Shown piece by piece: positions 8,369 to 17,438 of a stretch of DNA of 64,000 nt. The position numbers were made by a program, and so were the translations under genes. The DNA is from VXPQ01 sp965116435. GTDB lineage: Bacteria; Bacteroidota; Rhodothermia; Rhodothermales; VXPQ01. Below the pieces are notes generated by a model. That model did no database searches, had not been told where the DNA came from, and worked only from the letters and a program-made list of their open reading frames with translations. The DNA is taken from the NCBI GenBank assembly GCA_965116435.1, contig OZ220686.1, positions 992,001 through 1,056,000 on the forward strand, written 5' to 3'. Each line of letters opens with the position of its first letter. The first letter of the stretch is position 1.

Positions 8369-10444
8369 ATGAATACGTACGAAAAACTCGAAACGCTCGC
8401 AAAAAATCTCTGGTGGAGTTGGAATCCCGAAGTCCTTGATCTCTTCGAACGACTGGATCCGACAACGTTCCGGAACGCCAAAAACAATCCGATCGCCGTA
8501 CTGCGGACGCGCGCCCCGGAGACTCCGTTCGATCCCGCCCTGGCCAGCGACATAGACGCGGCGTACGACGCCCTGTCCGCCTACCTCGCAGCGCCTCGCC
8601 CGGACCCGAACGCCCCCCGCACCAGCTACTTCTGCATGGAATTCGGCCTGCACGAAAGCCTGCCCATCTATGCAGGCGGACTGGGCATTCTGGCGGGAGA
8701 TCACGCCAAGGCCGCCTCGGACCTCGCGATCCCCTTCACGGCGATCGGCCTGTTCCTGAAGCAGGGATATTTCGAGCAATACTTCACCGGGGACGGATGG
8801 CAACTGGAGCGGTACCCCGCGCTTGATCCGGCGGACCATCCCCTCGAACTCGTTCGCGGGAAGGACGGAAAACCTTGCCTGGTCACCGTCCATTTCGGGA
8901 ACGACCCCATCCGAATCCAGGCATGGCGGGCGCGCATCGGACGGGCGACCCTGTACCTGCTGGACACCCACGTCGAGGATAATCTGGAAGAATTCCGAAA
9001 CACGACGGCCCGATTGTACCAGGGCGGGCGCCGCATGCGGCTTCAGCAGGAAATCGTGCTTGGGGTCGGGGGCGTCCGGCTCCTGCGGGCGCTGGGCGAA
9101 GAAACGGACGTATACCATATGAACGAAGGCCATTGCGCCTTCCTGTCCCTCGAACTGCTCCGCGAACACCTCGCGCTCGGCGCAAGCCGGGAGGACGCGG
9201 TGCGGACGGTGCGCGAGCAGTGCGTATTCACGACGCATACCCCCGTCCTTGCCGGACACGACCGCTTCGACCCCGGGATGTTTCTCAGCGAAATGAGTAC
9301 GCTGCGGGAAGAACTGGAACACAGCGAACACGACCTGATGGCCTACGGGCGGGTGGATCAGCACAACCCCGACGAATGGTTCACCATGACCGTACTGGGC
9401 TTGAACATGTCGCGCTGCGCCAACGGCGTTTCCCAACGCAACGGAGATGTGGCCCAGCGCCAATGGCATCCCATGTTTCCGGAGCGCCGCGTGCAGGACG
9501 TGCCCATCGGGGCCATTACGAACGGAATCCATATCGCCACCTGGGCCGTCCCCGCGGCGCGCGCATTTCTCGAAGAACAACTCGGGGACTGGCGAGGCCA
9601 TGCCGACGACCTGCGTTTCTGGCGCAGCATCGCCGACATCCCGGACGAGGCGTTGTGGGCATACCGCAACGACTTGCGGCGACGCCTGATCCGCTTTGCC
9701 AAAGAACATGTCGCGAAGCGCTCCCTCTCCATCCCCTGCGAACTGGATCCCGACGCGCTCACGATCGGCTTCGCCCGCCGCTTCGCCACCTACAAACGCG
9801 CCCCGCTCCTGTTCACGGACATGGAACGGACCCGCGCCCTGTTCAACAACCCGGAACGCCCTATCCAGATCATCTACGCCGGCAAATCGCATCCGGAAGA
9901 CGAAGCCGGCAAACAGTTCATCCGGCAGATTCTGGATGCGGCCCGGCAACCCGGATTCCAGGGCCGCATCGCGTTTCTTGAAAACTACAACATAGAGATC
10001 GGGCGGATGCTGGTGTCCGGGTGCGACGTATGGCTGAACAATCCGCGCAGCCCCATGGAAGCCAGCGGCACGAGCGGGCAGAAAGTGGCCGTGCACGGCG
10101 GCCTCAACCTGTCTGTGCTGGACGGATGGTGGCCGGAAGGATACAACGGAGAAAACGGCTGGGCCATCGGGCATGGGTACGCCGACGGCAGTTTCGGCGA
10201 GGAAGAACTGGACCGACGCGACGCCGAAAGCCTCTACCGGCAACTCGAGCAGGGCGTCGTCCCGGCGTTTTACGAACGGGACCGTCGCGGCCTCCCCACG
10301 CAGTGGATCGGGCGGATGCGGGCGGCCATGGCGGAACTGACGCCCCGGTTCTCCGCCATGCGCATGGTGAAGGAATACGCCGAAACCATGTACGACGCGC
10401 ACGACGACGCCGAGAGAGGGCTGCCGGGAGCGACGCAGACGTAA
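8369..10444 (+). CDS. glgP: Alpha-glucan (glycogen/maltodextrin) phosphorylase
   Basis: Releases glucose-1-phosphate from alpha-1,4-glucan by phosphorolysis with pyridoxal phosphate. The 691-aa protein is of the shorter GT35 type. It starts with a DUF3417-like segment (LETLAKNLWWSWNPEV), continues with YFCMEFGLHESLPIYAGGLG, and carries the PLP region NPRSPMEASGTSGQKV, in which Lys572 is the expected PLP lysine. FARRFATYKRAPL is also typical. It is divergent from prmC and convergent with the antiporter gene. No other glycogen gene is in the window, so storage versus scavenging cannot be decided. Confidence 0.94.
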   Translation: MNTYEKLETLAKNLWWSWNPEVLDLFERLDPTTFRNAKNNPIAVLRTRAPETPFDPALASDIDAAYDALSAYLAAPRPDPNAPRTSYFCMEFGLHESLPIYAGGLGILAGDHAKAASDLAIPFTAIGLFLKQGYFEQYFTGDGWQLERYPALDPADHPLELVRGKDGKPCLVTVHFGNDPIRIQAWRARIGRATLYLLDTHVEDNLEEFRNTTARLYQGGRRMRLQQEIVLGVGGVRLLRALGEETDVYHMNEGHCAFLSLELLREHLALGASREDAVRTVREQCVFTTHTPVLAGHDRFDPGMFLSEMSTLREELEHSEHDLMAYGRVDQHNPDEWFTMTVLGLNMSRCANGVSQRNGDVAQRQWHPMFPERRVQDVPIGAITNGIHIATWAVPAARAFLEEQLGDWRGHADDLRFWRSIADIPDEALWAYRNDLRRRLIRFAKEHVAKRSLSIPCELDPDALTIGFARRFATYKRAPLLFTDMERTRALFNNPERPIQIIYAGKSHPEDEAGKQFIRQILDAARQPGFQGRIAFLENYNIEIGRMLVSGCDVWLNNPRSPMEASGTSGQKVAVHGGLNLSVLDGWWPEGYNGENGWAIGHGYADGSFGEEELDRRDAESLYRQLEQGVVPAFYERDRRGLPTQWIGRMRAAMAELTPRFSAMRMVKEYAETMYDAHDDAERGLPGATQT

Positions 10445-10467
10445 TCCGCGCATCCCGGGCCCTTACC

Positions 10468-11880
10468 TTACATCAGCAATCCCGCCGTGACGAAGGACAC
10501 CAGCGACAGGCCCGCCACGGCCAGCGCATAGGGCAGTTGCGAGCGCACATGGTCTATGTGGTCGCACGCCGCCGACATGGACGAAATAATGGAGGTATCG
10601 GAGAGCGGCGAGGCGTAATCCCCGAAAACGCCCCCGGACAACACGGCGCCCACCATGAGCGGAGCCGCCACGCCGCCCCCTTCCGCCAGCGGAAGCGCAA
10701 TGGGAAGCATCAGCGCGAACCCCGTCCAGGAAGAACCCAGCGCAAACGACACGAACCCCCCGATCACAAACACGGCGGCGGGCATCCACCACACCGGGCC
10801 GCCCGCGTCCAGGAGGCCCGCCACGTAGGCCCCCATCTCCATTTCCCGCGCCACGCGCCCAATCGCAAAAGCCAGCACCACCAGAACCGTCACGCCGACC
10901 AGGCCGGAAGACCCTTTCAGTACGTGGTCCATCGCATCCCCGATGGGCATCACGGACCGCACGGCGTACAACGCCACGGCGACAATAACCGCCACGCCCA
11001 CGGCCCACAACACCGCCGTCGAGCCGCTGCCCTGCATGATATTCCCTTCGCCCGTCGCGTACAGCCCCACAAAAATCATCCCCACCATGACAAACAGGGG
11101 AATCATCAGGTCGCGGGCGAGCCGGGGGGCGTTCGGGACCGGCTCGATCCCCGCCAGTTCGTCGGCAATGAGCGGTTTCGATCCGGGCCGGGTGAGCGCG
11201 CCCGTCCGGGCCGCCCGGACCTCCGCCCGCTTCATGGAACCGAATCCCCACCCCGTACAGGCCAACACAAACGCAAAAACGATGGCCCCTATGCTAAAGA
11301 AATTGAACAGCAACGACTGCGCAAGGAGGGATACCGCCGCGCCGTCCGCTATGCCCTGCGCCGCCAGCAAACCAAGCACATACGCCCCCCATCCATTCAG
11401 GGGAATGGACATGCATACCGGCGCGCTTGTGGCGTCGCAATAATACGCCAGTTTTTCCCGAGGCAGTTTCAGTTTGTCGAACAGCGGACGACTCACCGCC
11501 CCGACGGTCAGGGACGTAATATTCGACTCCACGAACACCAGCATCCCGACCGCCCAGGCCAACAGTTCGGCCCCTCTCCGCGACGTGCCCCACCCCCGTC
11601 GTTGCGCCCACGCCACAAAGCCGTGCACGCCGCCGGACGCCTGCATCAGCGCAATAAGGCCGCCCACGAGCAGGCAGAAAAAAATAATGCGCGTATTGCC
11701 CGCGTCTTCAAAGACCGCCACCAGCTGCGCCGCCAGTTCCGTCAGGCCCCGAATCGGATGGCCGCCCGACAGGATGATGGTCCCGACCCATAGCCCGGCC
11801 AGCAGCGACAAATACACCCGCCGGGTCCACAGCGCAAGGGAAATCGCAATAAGGGGCGGGAGCAGAACAATCCAGTCCAC
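10468..11880 (-). CDS. Na+/H+ antiporter, NhaC family
   Basis: Predicted inner-membrane sodium/proton (or related organic ion) antiporter of 470 aa with about 11-12 hydrophobic segments across its length. NhaC-superfamily features include the VFVESNITSLTVGAVSRPLF segment, DATSAPVCMSIPLNGWGAY and the late GDYASPLSDTSIISS block, where conserved acidic and polar residues lie inside membrane helices. Members of this superfamily also exchange malate/lactate or arginine/ornithine, so the substrate is an inference. The gene is 30 bp downstream of the thioredoxin-like gene and convergent with glgP. Confidence 0.88.
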   Translation of the reverse strand: MDWIVLLPPLIAISLALWTRRVYLSLLAGLWVGTIILSGGHPIRGLTELAAQLVAVFEDAGNTRIIFFCLLVGGLIALMQASGGVHGFVAWAQRRGWGTSRRGAELLAWAVGMLVFVESNITSLTVGAVSRPLFDKLKLPREKLAYYCDATSAPVCMSIPLNGWGAYVLGLLAAQGIADGAAVSLLAQSLLFNFFSIGAIVFAFVLACTGWGFGSMKRAEVRAARTGALTRPGSKPLIADELAGIEPVPNAPRLARDLMIPLFVMVGMIFVGLYATGEGNIMQGSGSTAVLWAVGVAVIVAVALYAVRSVMPIGDAMDHVLKGSSGLVGVTVLVVLAFAIGRVAREMEMGAYVAGLLDAGGPVWWMPAAVFVIGGFVSFALGSSWTGFALMLPIALPLAEGGGVAAPLMVGAVLSGGVFGDYASPLSDTSIISSMSAACDHIDHVRSQLPYALAVAGLSLVSFVTAGLLM

Positions 11881-11910
11881 GGAATCGGCGGGCCAGGCGA
11901 AAACGAACGA

Positions 11911-12495
11911 TCAGGCGGGCTCGTTGCCCGGCTTCCATTTGATATTGCACCCTACGGAAGGCAGCTGCTCGGGCACAACTTCCCCGGACGCATGCAAACG
12001 GTCGATCGCGTCGTACAGGTCCTTGCCCGTTGCGGCGCCCATGCCGGGGCGCGTATCGTCGTAGCGGCCCCTGTACGCCAGCCTCTTGTCTGGACCGTAC
12101 ACGAAAAAATCGGGCGTGCATACGGCGCCGTACGCCTTGGCCACCTCCTGCGTTTCGTCAAAGAGATACGGGAAGGGATAGTTCTTGGCGGCGGCCCGCT
12201 CCGCCATGGCCTCGAACGAGTCTTCCGGATAGGACTCGGCGTCGTTGGAATTGATGAGCACGAAGTGGACGCCCTTGCTGATCCAGAAATCGGCATGGCG
12301 GATCAACGCATCCTCCACATGCTTCGCAAACGGGCAATGGTTGCAGGTAAATACGATCACCAGCGGGCCGTCGAAGAAATCGTGGAGGCGCCGCCGATCG
12401 CCGGGGCGGCCGTCCGCATCGGGGTTCGCGACGGGCAGATCGAAAAGCGGAGCCCGCGATCCGAGCTCCTCCATGGTCGAGTAGGTCAGGGCCAT
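11911..12495 (-). CDS. Thioredoxin-like/AhpC-TSA fold protein
   Basis: Cytoplasmic 194-aa protein of the peroxiredoxin-like thioredoxin family often annotated as thioredoxin family protein with a TlpA-like fold. It starts MALTYSTMEELGSRAPLFDLP and has the motif FTCNHCPFAKHVEDAL, with Cys-x-x-Cys in CNHC, then INSNDAESYPEDSFEAM and a cis-Pro region GAVCTPDFFVYG. It may reduce peroxides or disulfides; the substrate is unknown. The frame extends 54 codons upstream but that part looks non-coding, so the ATG at 12495 is chosen. It precedes the NhaC gene by 30 bp on the same strand. Confidence 0.88.
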   Translation of the reverse strand: MALTYSTMEELGSRAPLFDLPVANPDADGRPGDRRRLHDFFDGPLVIVFTCNHCPFAKHVEDALIRHADFWISKGVHFVLINSNDAESYPEDSFEAMAERAAAKNYPFPYLFDETQEVAKAYGAVCTPDFFVYGPDKRLAYRGRYDDTRPGMGAATGKDLYDAIDRLHASGEVVPEQLPSVGCNIKWKPGNEPA

Positions 12496-12719
12496 AATGG
12501 CAGTGCTGAAAAGGTTGAAACAAGAAACGTGGACGCAGCAGGCCTGCGAAAACCACCGCGAAACAACCTGCAAGATACGACATTCCCGGGCTTTCGCGGC
12601 GCCCGCGCGACGCGGCGCATGTTCGAGACGGAAACGGCCCCTGAAATAGCCGACCACGCAATAGCCCGCCGGAAACGGGCCCCGCGAAATAGTCGGACAA
12701 AAAATAACCAGTCAGGAAA

Positions 12720-15281
12720 TCACTTGGCCAGCATCATCGCCCGCGCCGCAATCTCGCCCGCCGCCTGCAAACGGTACACATACAAGCCGCTCGGCAAATC
12801 GGCGCCCGAAAATTGCGCCGCATACTGGCCTGCGGGCTGCGGTCCATCGACCAGCACGGCCACTTCATGGCCCAGCACATTGTACACGGCAAGACGCACG
12901 TCGCCCGGCTGCGGCAAGCTGTACCGGATCGTCGTTTGCGGATTGAACGGATTCGGATAGTTCTGCTTCAGCGCGAAGGCGCGGGGAATCTCTTCTCCGT
13001 CGGGTTCGGTCGAGGTCACGCCGGGGGAAGAGGAATAGGCGTCCGAAACAACGATTTCCACCAGCGACGGGCTTCCGGCCTCTACTTCCGCAGGCAGCGT
13101 ACCCAGCGATACGATGAACGTCTCGTCGTCCGCGTCGTCGTCCCTGGTGGTTGCGATCGCGCCCGTCCCGCTGGACTGATTCCCTGCAATGCGGATCACC
13201 GCCAGCGCGCCATAGTCGCCCGCTTCCGCCGTGCCCGCCGAAATCGCAAGCGGAATCTCGACGGCGCTCGCAAGCGTTCGGCTGAGCGACGCCGTGACCG
13301 TCACCGATTCGCCCTCGGACACCGGATTCGGAGAGACCGCCAGCGTCACTTCCGGAAGCGCCGTCGGGGGCGCATCGTCGTTGTCACTGACCACCACGGA
13401 CGCCGAACGGTTCGCCAAGTCGGGGGCGTACCCGTCGCCCGCGGCCACCGTGGCGGTAATCGTCCCGTCCGGCTCGTTCGCGCCGTCGTCGACGGTCGCC
13501 ACGGACACGCTGGCCGTACCGCTCGCGCCGATCGTCGCCGTACGCAAACCAGCCTGGCCATTCCCTGCAAAATCCCCGCTATCGACCACCTGCACGTTCA
13601 CGACGATATCCTTGTCGGGCGCCGGATCCGCCGTCAACGCAAAAGACGCCAGGCCGCCTTCCGTAACGGCGTCGCCGGCCGCAATACGCACCGAGGGCAT
13701 GCCGGGCGGCGGCGCATCGTCGTTGTCGCTGACCGCAACGGACGCCGAACGGTTCAACGGGGAGGGGGCATAGCCGTCGCCCGCGGCCACCCTGGCGGTA
13801 ATCGTCCCGTCCGGCTCGTCTGCGCCGTCGTCGACGGTCGCCACGGACAGGCTGGCCGTACCGCTCTCGCCGATCGTCACCATACGGGAACCGGTCTCGT
13901 TGCTGTCTGCAAAATCGCCGCTATCGACCACACGCACGTTCACGACGATATCCTTGTCGGGCGCCGGATCCGCCGTCAGCGTAAAGTTCGCCAGGCCGCC
14001 TTCCGCAATACCGGGGCCGCCCGCAATACGCACAGCAGGCGGCGGCGGGGGCGTATCGTTGTCCAGAATCGTCACGGACGCATCGCTCGTGTCCGACAGG
14101 TAGCCCACCTGGGGGGGGCCATGTAAAAATACCCGCACAGAGCCGTTTCCTTCCGCCTCCGGCGTATCGATCGTCGGCACGGAATACCGCAAGCTGGTCG
14201 ATCCAGCGGGCATGGTGAGCCATTGGACTCCATCGTAGTCCGCCGAAAGCCACTTGGTATCCAGGCCCGGCAAGTCGTACACGAGAACTCTCAGAAGCAT
14301 ATCCGCCCCGGGCGCCGGATCCGACCGGAATATGAACTCCGCCGTCTCGCCCTCGGTCACGGCGTCCCCGCCAAACACGTTGATAACGGGCGTCACATCC
14401 AGAATAACCACCTCGATGCTATTCTGTGCGCCATGCGGCTCGGCCCCGCCCCCGACATTCGTTTTGAGATCGCCCGCATCGAATTGCGCAGCCGTGGCAA
14501 GCGATACGGTCAGGGTCTCGCTCCCGCCCTCGTCGACGTCATCCTCCTCTGGCGACACCACCAAAAAGCCGTGCTGGACGTCGTCGGTGAGCGCAATAAC
14601 CGGAGTCAAACTATCGTGGAAGACGGAATGCATCCCCCCGATCCGCGAGGACAACCTGAAATCGCTCAGCGCAATGCCGCTTCCGCTAAGGACCAGGGGC
14701 ACATCGACGCGCTCGCCGGCCTCCAGCGCGCGGCCCAGTTCGACCCGGACGAACACATCTCCCTGGGCTTCCGAAACAGCCGTCGAAAAGTCGTCTTCGC
14801 GGGAAAGGCGTACGACCGTGGGATCATCGTCTTCGATGACAACCGCGACGGTCTCTCTGGACGAATCCAGTTCCAGGCCGGGGACGGTCGCGGGAAGCGA
14901 CAGACTGACCGTAAAGGCCTCCTCCGGTTCGTCCGTCGCGTCGGCGGGCAGGCTCAACTGAACGCTTCCTCTCAAATCCAACGCCGATATTTCCTGCTCC
15001 ACGCACGGATCGCCGCCCGGCCACGCGGCATAGTCGTTGTCCGCGAGGGTCGCCGTACCATTCTCCAGGCAGATTTGGTACGACACAGGACCCGTGCCCG
15101 AGGACAACTCGACGAACAAGGTGGCGGTAACATCCATCGTGGACTCGGAAACCATCAAGGAGTCCATCGTAAACCCGATGGTGCGGGACTGCGCTCCGGC
15201 TTCGGCGGCCGCCCCGGCGAAAAACACGCAAAACAAGGCCGCAAGAAAGCAGCCGCGCCCAAAATAATCCTGTCCGCGCAT
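12720..15281 (-). CDS. Exported Calx-beta repeat protein with T9SS C-terminal sorting domain
   Basis: Large secreted or surface protein, 853 aa from the ATG at 15281. This start puts a signal peptide (GCFLAALFCVFFAGAAAEAGAQS) at the very N-terminus; the frame is open to 15548 but begins inside an intergenic repeat. The middle consists of Calx-beta-like domains ending in SDNDD-type acidic motifs. Two ~112-residue domains (about residues 412-635) are close duplicates. The last ~85 residues (LKQNYPNPFNPQTTIRYSLP, then VYNVLGHEVAVL and SGLYVYRL) are a type A sorting domain read by the type IX secretion system. Likely calcium-binding adhesin or matrix protein; the ligand is unknown. Confidence 0.88.
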   Translation of the reverse strand: MRGQDYFGRGCFLAALFCVFFAGAAAEAGAQSRTIGFTMDSLMVSESTMDVTATLFVELSSGTGPVSYQICLENGTATLADNDYAAWPGGDPCVEQEISALDLRGSVQLSLPADATDEPEEAFTVSLSLPATVPGLELDSSRETVAVVIEDDDPTVVRLSREDDFSTAVSEAQGDVFVRVELGRALEAGERVDVPLVLSGSGIALSDFRLSSRIGGMHSVFHDSLTPVIALTDDVQHGFLVVSPEEDDVDEGGSETLTVSLATAAQFDAGDLKTNVGGGAEPHGAQNSIEVVILDVTPVINVFGGDAVTEGETAEFIFRSDPAPGADMLLRVLVYDLPGLDTKWLSADYDGVQWLTMPAGSTSLRYSVPTIDTPEAEGNGSVRVFLHGPPQVGYLSDTSDASVTILDNDTPPPPPAVRIAGGPGIAEGGLANFTLTADPAPDKDIVVNVRVVDSGDFADSNETGSRMVTIGESGTASLSVATVDDGADEPDGTITARVAAGDGYAPSPLNRSASVAVSDNDDAPPPGMPSVRIAAGDAVTEGGLASFALTADPAPDKDIVVNVQVVDSGDFAGNGQAGLRTATIGASGTASVSVATVDDGANEPDGTITATVAAGDGYAPDLANRSASVVVSDNDDAPPTALPEVTLAVSPNPVSEGESVTVTASLSRTLASAVEIPLAISAGTAEAGDYGALAVIRIAGNQSSGTGAIATTRDDDADDETFIVSLGTLPAEVEAGSPSLVEIVVSDAYSSSPGVTSTEPDGEEIPRAFALKQNYPNPFNPQTTIRYSLPQPGDVRLAVYNVLGHEVAVLVDGPQPAGQYAAQFSGADLPSGLYVYRLQAAGEIAARAMMLAK
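13373..14044. repeat. Tandem duplication of a ~336-bp Calx-beta unit
   Basis: Positions about 13373-13708 and 13709-14044 encode domains with the same sequence at most residues. Shared blocks include LTADPAPDKDIVVNV, VVDSGDFA, SVATVDDGA, EPDGTIT and VAAGDGYAP. DNA identity is high, so the duplication or homogenisation appears recent compared with the other domains of the same protein. Confidence 0.8.
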
Positions 15282-15528
15282 CGAATCGCGCAGGCGCACG
15301 TCGGCGCGCGCCGTAGCCGCCTCGGAGCTGCGGAAGATGCGGAACGCGCGGATCGAAGCCGCTTCGCTTAGCGCGCCGATGTCGTATGCAAAGGCCATAT
15401 GATTCCGGGGTTGAAAACAGCAAGAAACACGGCGAATTCGGGGCAGGGCGCCCGGAAAATGCGTGCGCAGGACGCCGATGGCCATATGCCGACCGTGCGC
15501 TCGGACTGGTATAGAAAGACTATTAAAG

Positions 15529-15576
15529 GATGCACTGATCAAATCCACTTACATCAGAGCATACTTACGAATGAAA
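15529..15576 (+). repeat. Dispersed intergenic repeat end (copy A)
   Basis: GGATGCACTGATCAAATCC at 15529-15547 is identical to the reverse complement of 24989-25007. Similarity continues for about 25 bases (CACTT..ATCAG..C..AC..TACGA). A further degenerate form lies at 15703-15744 (CTGATCCAGTCCACTTCGAT). These fill much of the 462-bp gap between the T9SS-exported protein start and the nadD stop. I see no gene in that gap. Confidence 0.75.
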
Positions 15577-15743
15577 ATACGGAGGAAAATAACACCGCCG
15601 CACAACAACGCGGCATTTTTTTCGATGCCGTACGGATGCGCTGGATACGTCCGCAAAGCGCATCGGCTGCGCGAAGCAGTTTCGCTCCGCATCTCCCGTA
15701 CAGAGGCGCCCTGATCCAGTCCACTTCGATTCCGCGCAGCGCC

Positions 15744-16409
15744 TTACCGATACAGTCCCCGCTCCGCTATGATGGCGAGCGCCGGCGGCGGGATCATGTA
15801 CCGAACGGATTGTCCGGGTTGCCTGGATTGCTCGAATTGTCCGGGTTGCTCGGATTGCGCGGGTTGTCCGGCGCGGAGGCGCGCCCGAATGTCCGTGCTG
15901 GACACATCGATACGCAGCGCATCGACCCATTCCACATATTTTTCCAGGCCTGGCGGTGCGGGCGCCTGCCCCTGCGCGTACCCCGCGCGCGGAAACACAA
16001 TAAGCGGCGCAAGGCGAACGATTTCTTCCGGTTCCCGCCATCGGGCGAAGCCGGGCAACTGATCGCTACCCACAATGAGGCGAAATGCGGCGCCGGGATG
16101 CTCCGCCCGTAACTTGCGTAGCGTTTCCACCGTATACGAGGTACCCCCTTGTCGCGTCTCAATATCCGAGACGGCAAACGCCGCATCGCCCGCCACGACG
16201 GCCCGCACCATGGCCAGCCGGTCCGCGGCAGGCGTTAGGTCCTCCCCGGTTTTGAACGGAGAACGATTGTTCGGAACCCAAAGCACGGAATCCAGGCCGC
16301 AGCGCTCGCGCACCATGCCGGCAAGGAGCAGATGCCCCCTGTGCGGCGGATCGAAGGTCCCCCCGAATATCCCGATGCGCCGCCCGCTGTCCGTTCCGGA
16401 TCCGGCCAC
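15744..16409 (-). CDS. nadD: Nicotinate-nucleotide adenylyltransferase with low-complexity insert
   Basis: Adenylates nicotinate mononucleotide in NAD synthesis. The N-terminus has RIGIFGGTFDPPHRGHLLLA, with the nucleotidyltransferase HxGH signature; LWVPNNRSPFK and the SSTDIR motif follow. No ATG fits in frame, so a GTG at 16409 is used (VAGSGTDSGRRIGIFGG), 7 bp after the bamD stop; the family normally starts a few residues before GIFGGTF. Between the SSTDIR helix and the terminal RYMIPPPALAIIAERGLYR, about 21 residues rich in Gln, Pro and Ser (QPAQSEQPGQFEQ..) are inserted, coded by seven 9-bp repeats. Most of the fold is normal, so the enzyme is probably active. Confidence 0.92.
   Translation of the reverse strand: MAGSGTDSGRRIGIFGGTFDPPHRGHLLLAGMVRERCGLDSVLWVPNNRSPFKTGEDLTPAADRLAMVRAVVAGDAAFAVSDIETRQGGTSYTVETLRKLRAEHPGAAFRLIVGSDQLPGFARWREPEEIVRLAPLIVFPRAGYAQGQAPAPPGLEKYVEWVDALRIDVSSTDIRARLRAGQPAQSEQPGQFEQSRQPGQSVRYMIPPPALAIIAERGLYR
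15807..15869. repeat. 9-bp tandem repeat inside nadD, seven units
   Basis: Seven head-to-tail 9-mers of the consensus G(G/A)(A/G)TTG(C/T)(C/T)(C/T), for example GGATTGTCC, GGGTTGCCT and GAATTGTCC. The array is in frame with nadD and encodes a Gln-rich insert near the C-terminus. Changes in copy number would keep the frame. Confidence 0.85.
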
Positions 16410-16416
16410 GTAATGC

Positions 16417-17232
16417 TCAGTTGCTGCTTGCCAATTCGGAGAGCCGCCCGGAGGCCGTCTCGTAGAACGTCTCCGCCTCCTTGACGAGCGGACTATCCCG
16501 AAAAAGTTCGACGAGGCGGGTATAATTATCGATCGCCAACTGAAGCCGCTCCGGCTGACGCGACGCAATGCTCAGGTCGGCAAAGGCGATGTACGAACGC
16601 ATGGCGCCCAACAAGGCGTCGTCGGCCCACTGCGTGTCCGGATACGTATCGAAGACGTGCTCGTACGAAAGCGCCGCCGCCTCGTAAATGCCCCGCCGCT
16701 CGTACAGGCCCGCCGATTCGTACGCCTTGCGCGCCAGCTTCTCCCGCAATGCGCTCAGGTAGGCTTCCGCCTCGTCTTTCCTGTCGGAATCGGGAAACCG
16801 GTCCAGAAACAATTGCAGGTAGGTAATGGCCTGCCGGGTATTGGTCTGGTCGAGGGCGTACTGCGGCGAAAGATGATGGTACGCCACCGCACGCTCGAAC
16901 ATGGCGTCCTCTACGCCGGGATTCGTCCGGTAGGTATTCACGAACCGCGAGTACTCAGAGGCGGCCAGAATATAATCGCGGACCTCGAAATGCGCCCGCG
17001 CAAGGTGAAGTTGCGCATCGGCGGCGACTTCGGACGTTCTTCCGTAATCGAAAACGCCCTGGAAAAACGGAACCGACCGTTCGTACTTGCCTTCTTCGAA
17101 CAAGCGCAACCCTTTGGCGTAGGCGTCGTCGGGGGAATCGTACCGGATGCGGCCGGACCCGGAGCACGCGGACAGCGCCAGCGGCGCAAGCAACAAGACG
17201 ACCGGAAAGAGCGAGCGCAGAAACGAGGACAT
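16417..17232 (-). CDS. bamD: Outer membrane assembly lipoprotein BamD
   Basis: Lipoprotein of the BAM complex, which folds beta-barrel proteins into the outer membrane. The 271-aa protein begins with a signal peptide ending in the lipobox LSAC (Cys near residue 23). TPR-type helices follow: PDDAYAKGLRLFEEGKYERSVPFFQGV, then LHLARAHFEVRDYILAASEYSRFVNTYRTNPGVEDAMFERA, characteristic of BamD/YfiO. It is followed 7 bp later by nadD. The LpoA-like gene upstream is 206 bp away, so bamD may have its own promoter. Confidence 0.92.
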   Translation of the reverse strand: MSSFLRSLFPVVLLLAPLALSACSGSGRIRYDSPDDAYAKGLRLFEEGKYERSVPFFQGVFDYGRTSEVAADAQLHLARAHFEVRDYILAASEYSRFVNTYRTNPGVEDAMFERAVAYHHLSPQYALDQTNTRQAITYLQLFLDRFPDSDRKDEAEAYLSALREKLARKAYESAGLYERRGIYEAAALSYEHVFDTYPDTQWADDALLGAMRSYIAFADLSIASRQPERLQLAIDNYTRLVELFRDSPLVKEAETFYETASGRLSELASSN

Positions 17233-17438
17233 GATCGGCGGCGGGAAAAGGCGTACGCTGAAAAAGACGGATAAAAAGAATACGGAAAAAGAAGAACGCG
17301 CAGCGGCGCGGAGAGAACGCCCGGACCAGGACGAAGAATATATGTACCTGCGCGCGGCCCCGCTGTTCCTGTCCGGCGCGCACGAACGCGACTTATGGGC
17401 GAAGCGGTTGTGCTCAGCGCATCCTTTGTGCAGCCCGC

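Noticed and set aside
8309..10453. Long open frame (714 codons) on the minus strand
   Set aside because: It is antisense to glgP, lacks recognisable domains, and arises from GC-rich codon bias in the real gene.
10021..11793. Plus-strand open frame of 590 codons
   Set aside because: Runs out of frame over the glgP end and antisense to the NhaC gene; Arg/His/Pro-rich shadow.
17417..17433. Possible further copy of the GGATGCACTGATC repeat
   Set aside because: Only about 13 of 16 bases match and no hairpin partner is present; could be chance.
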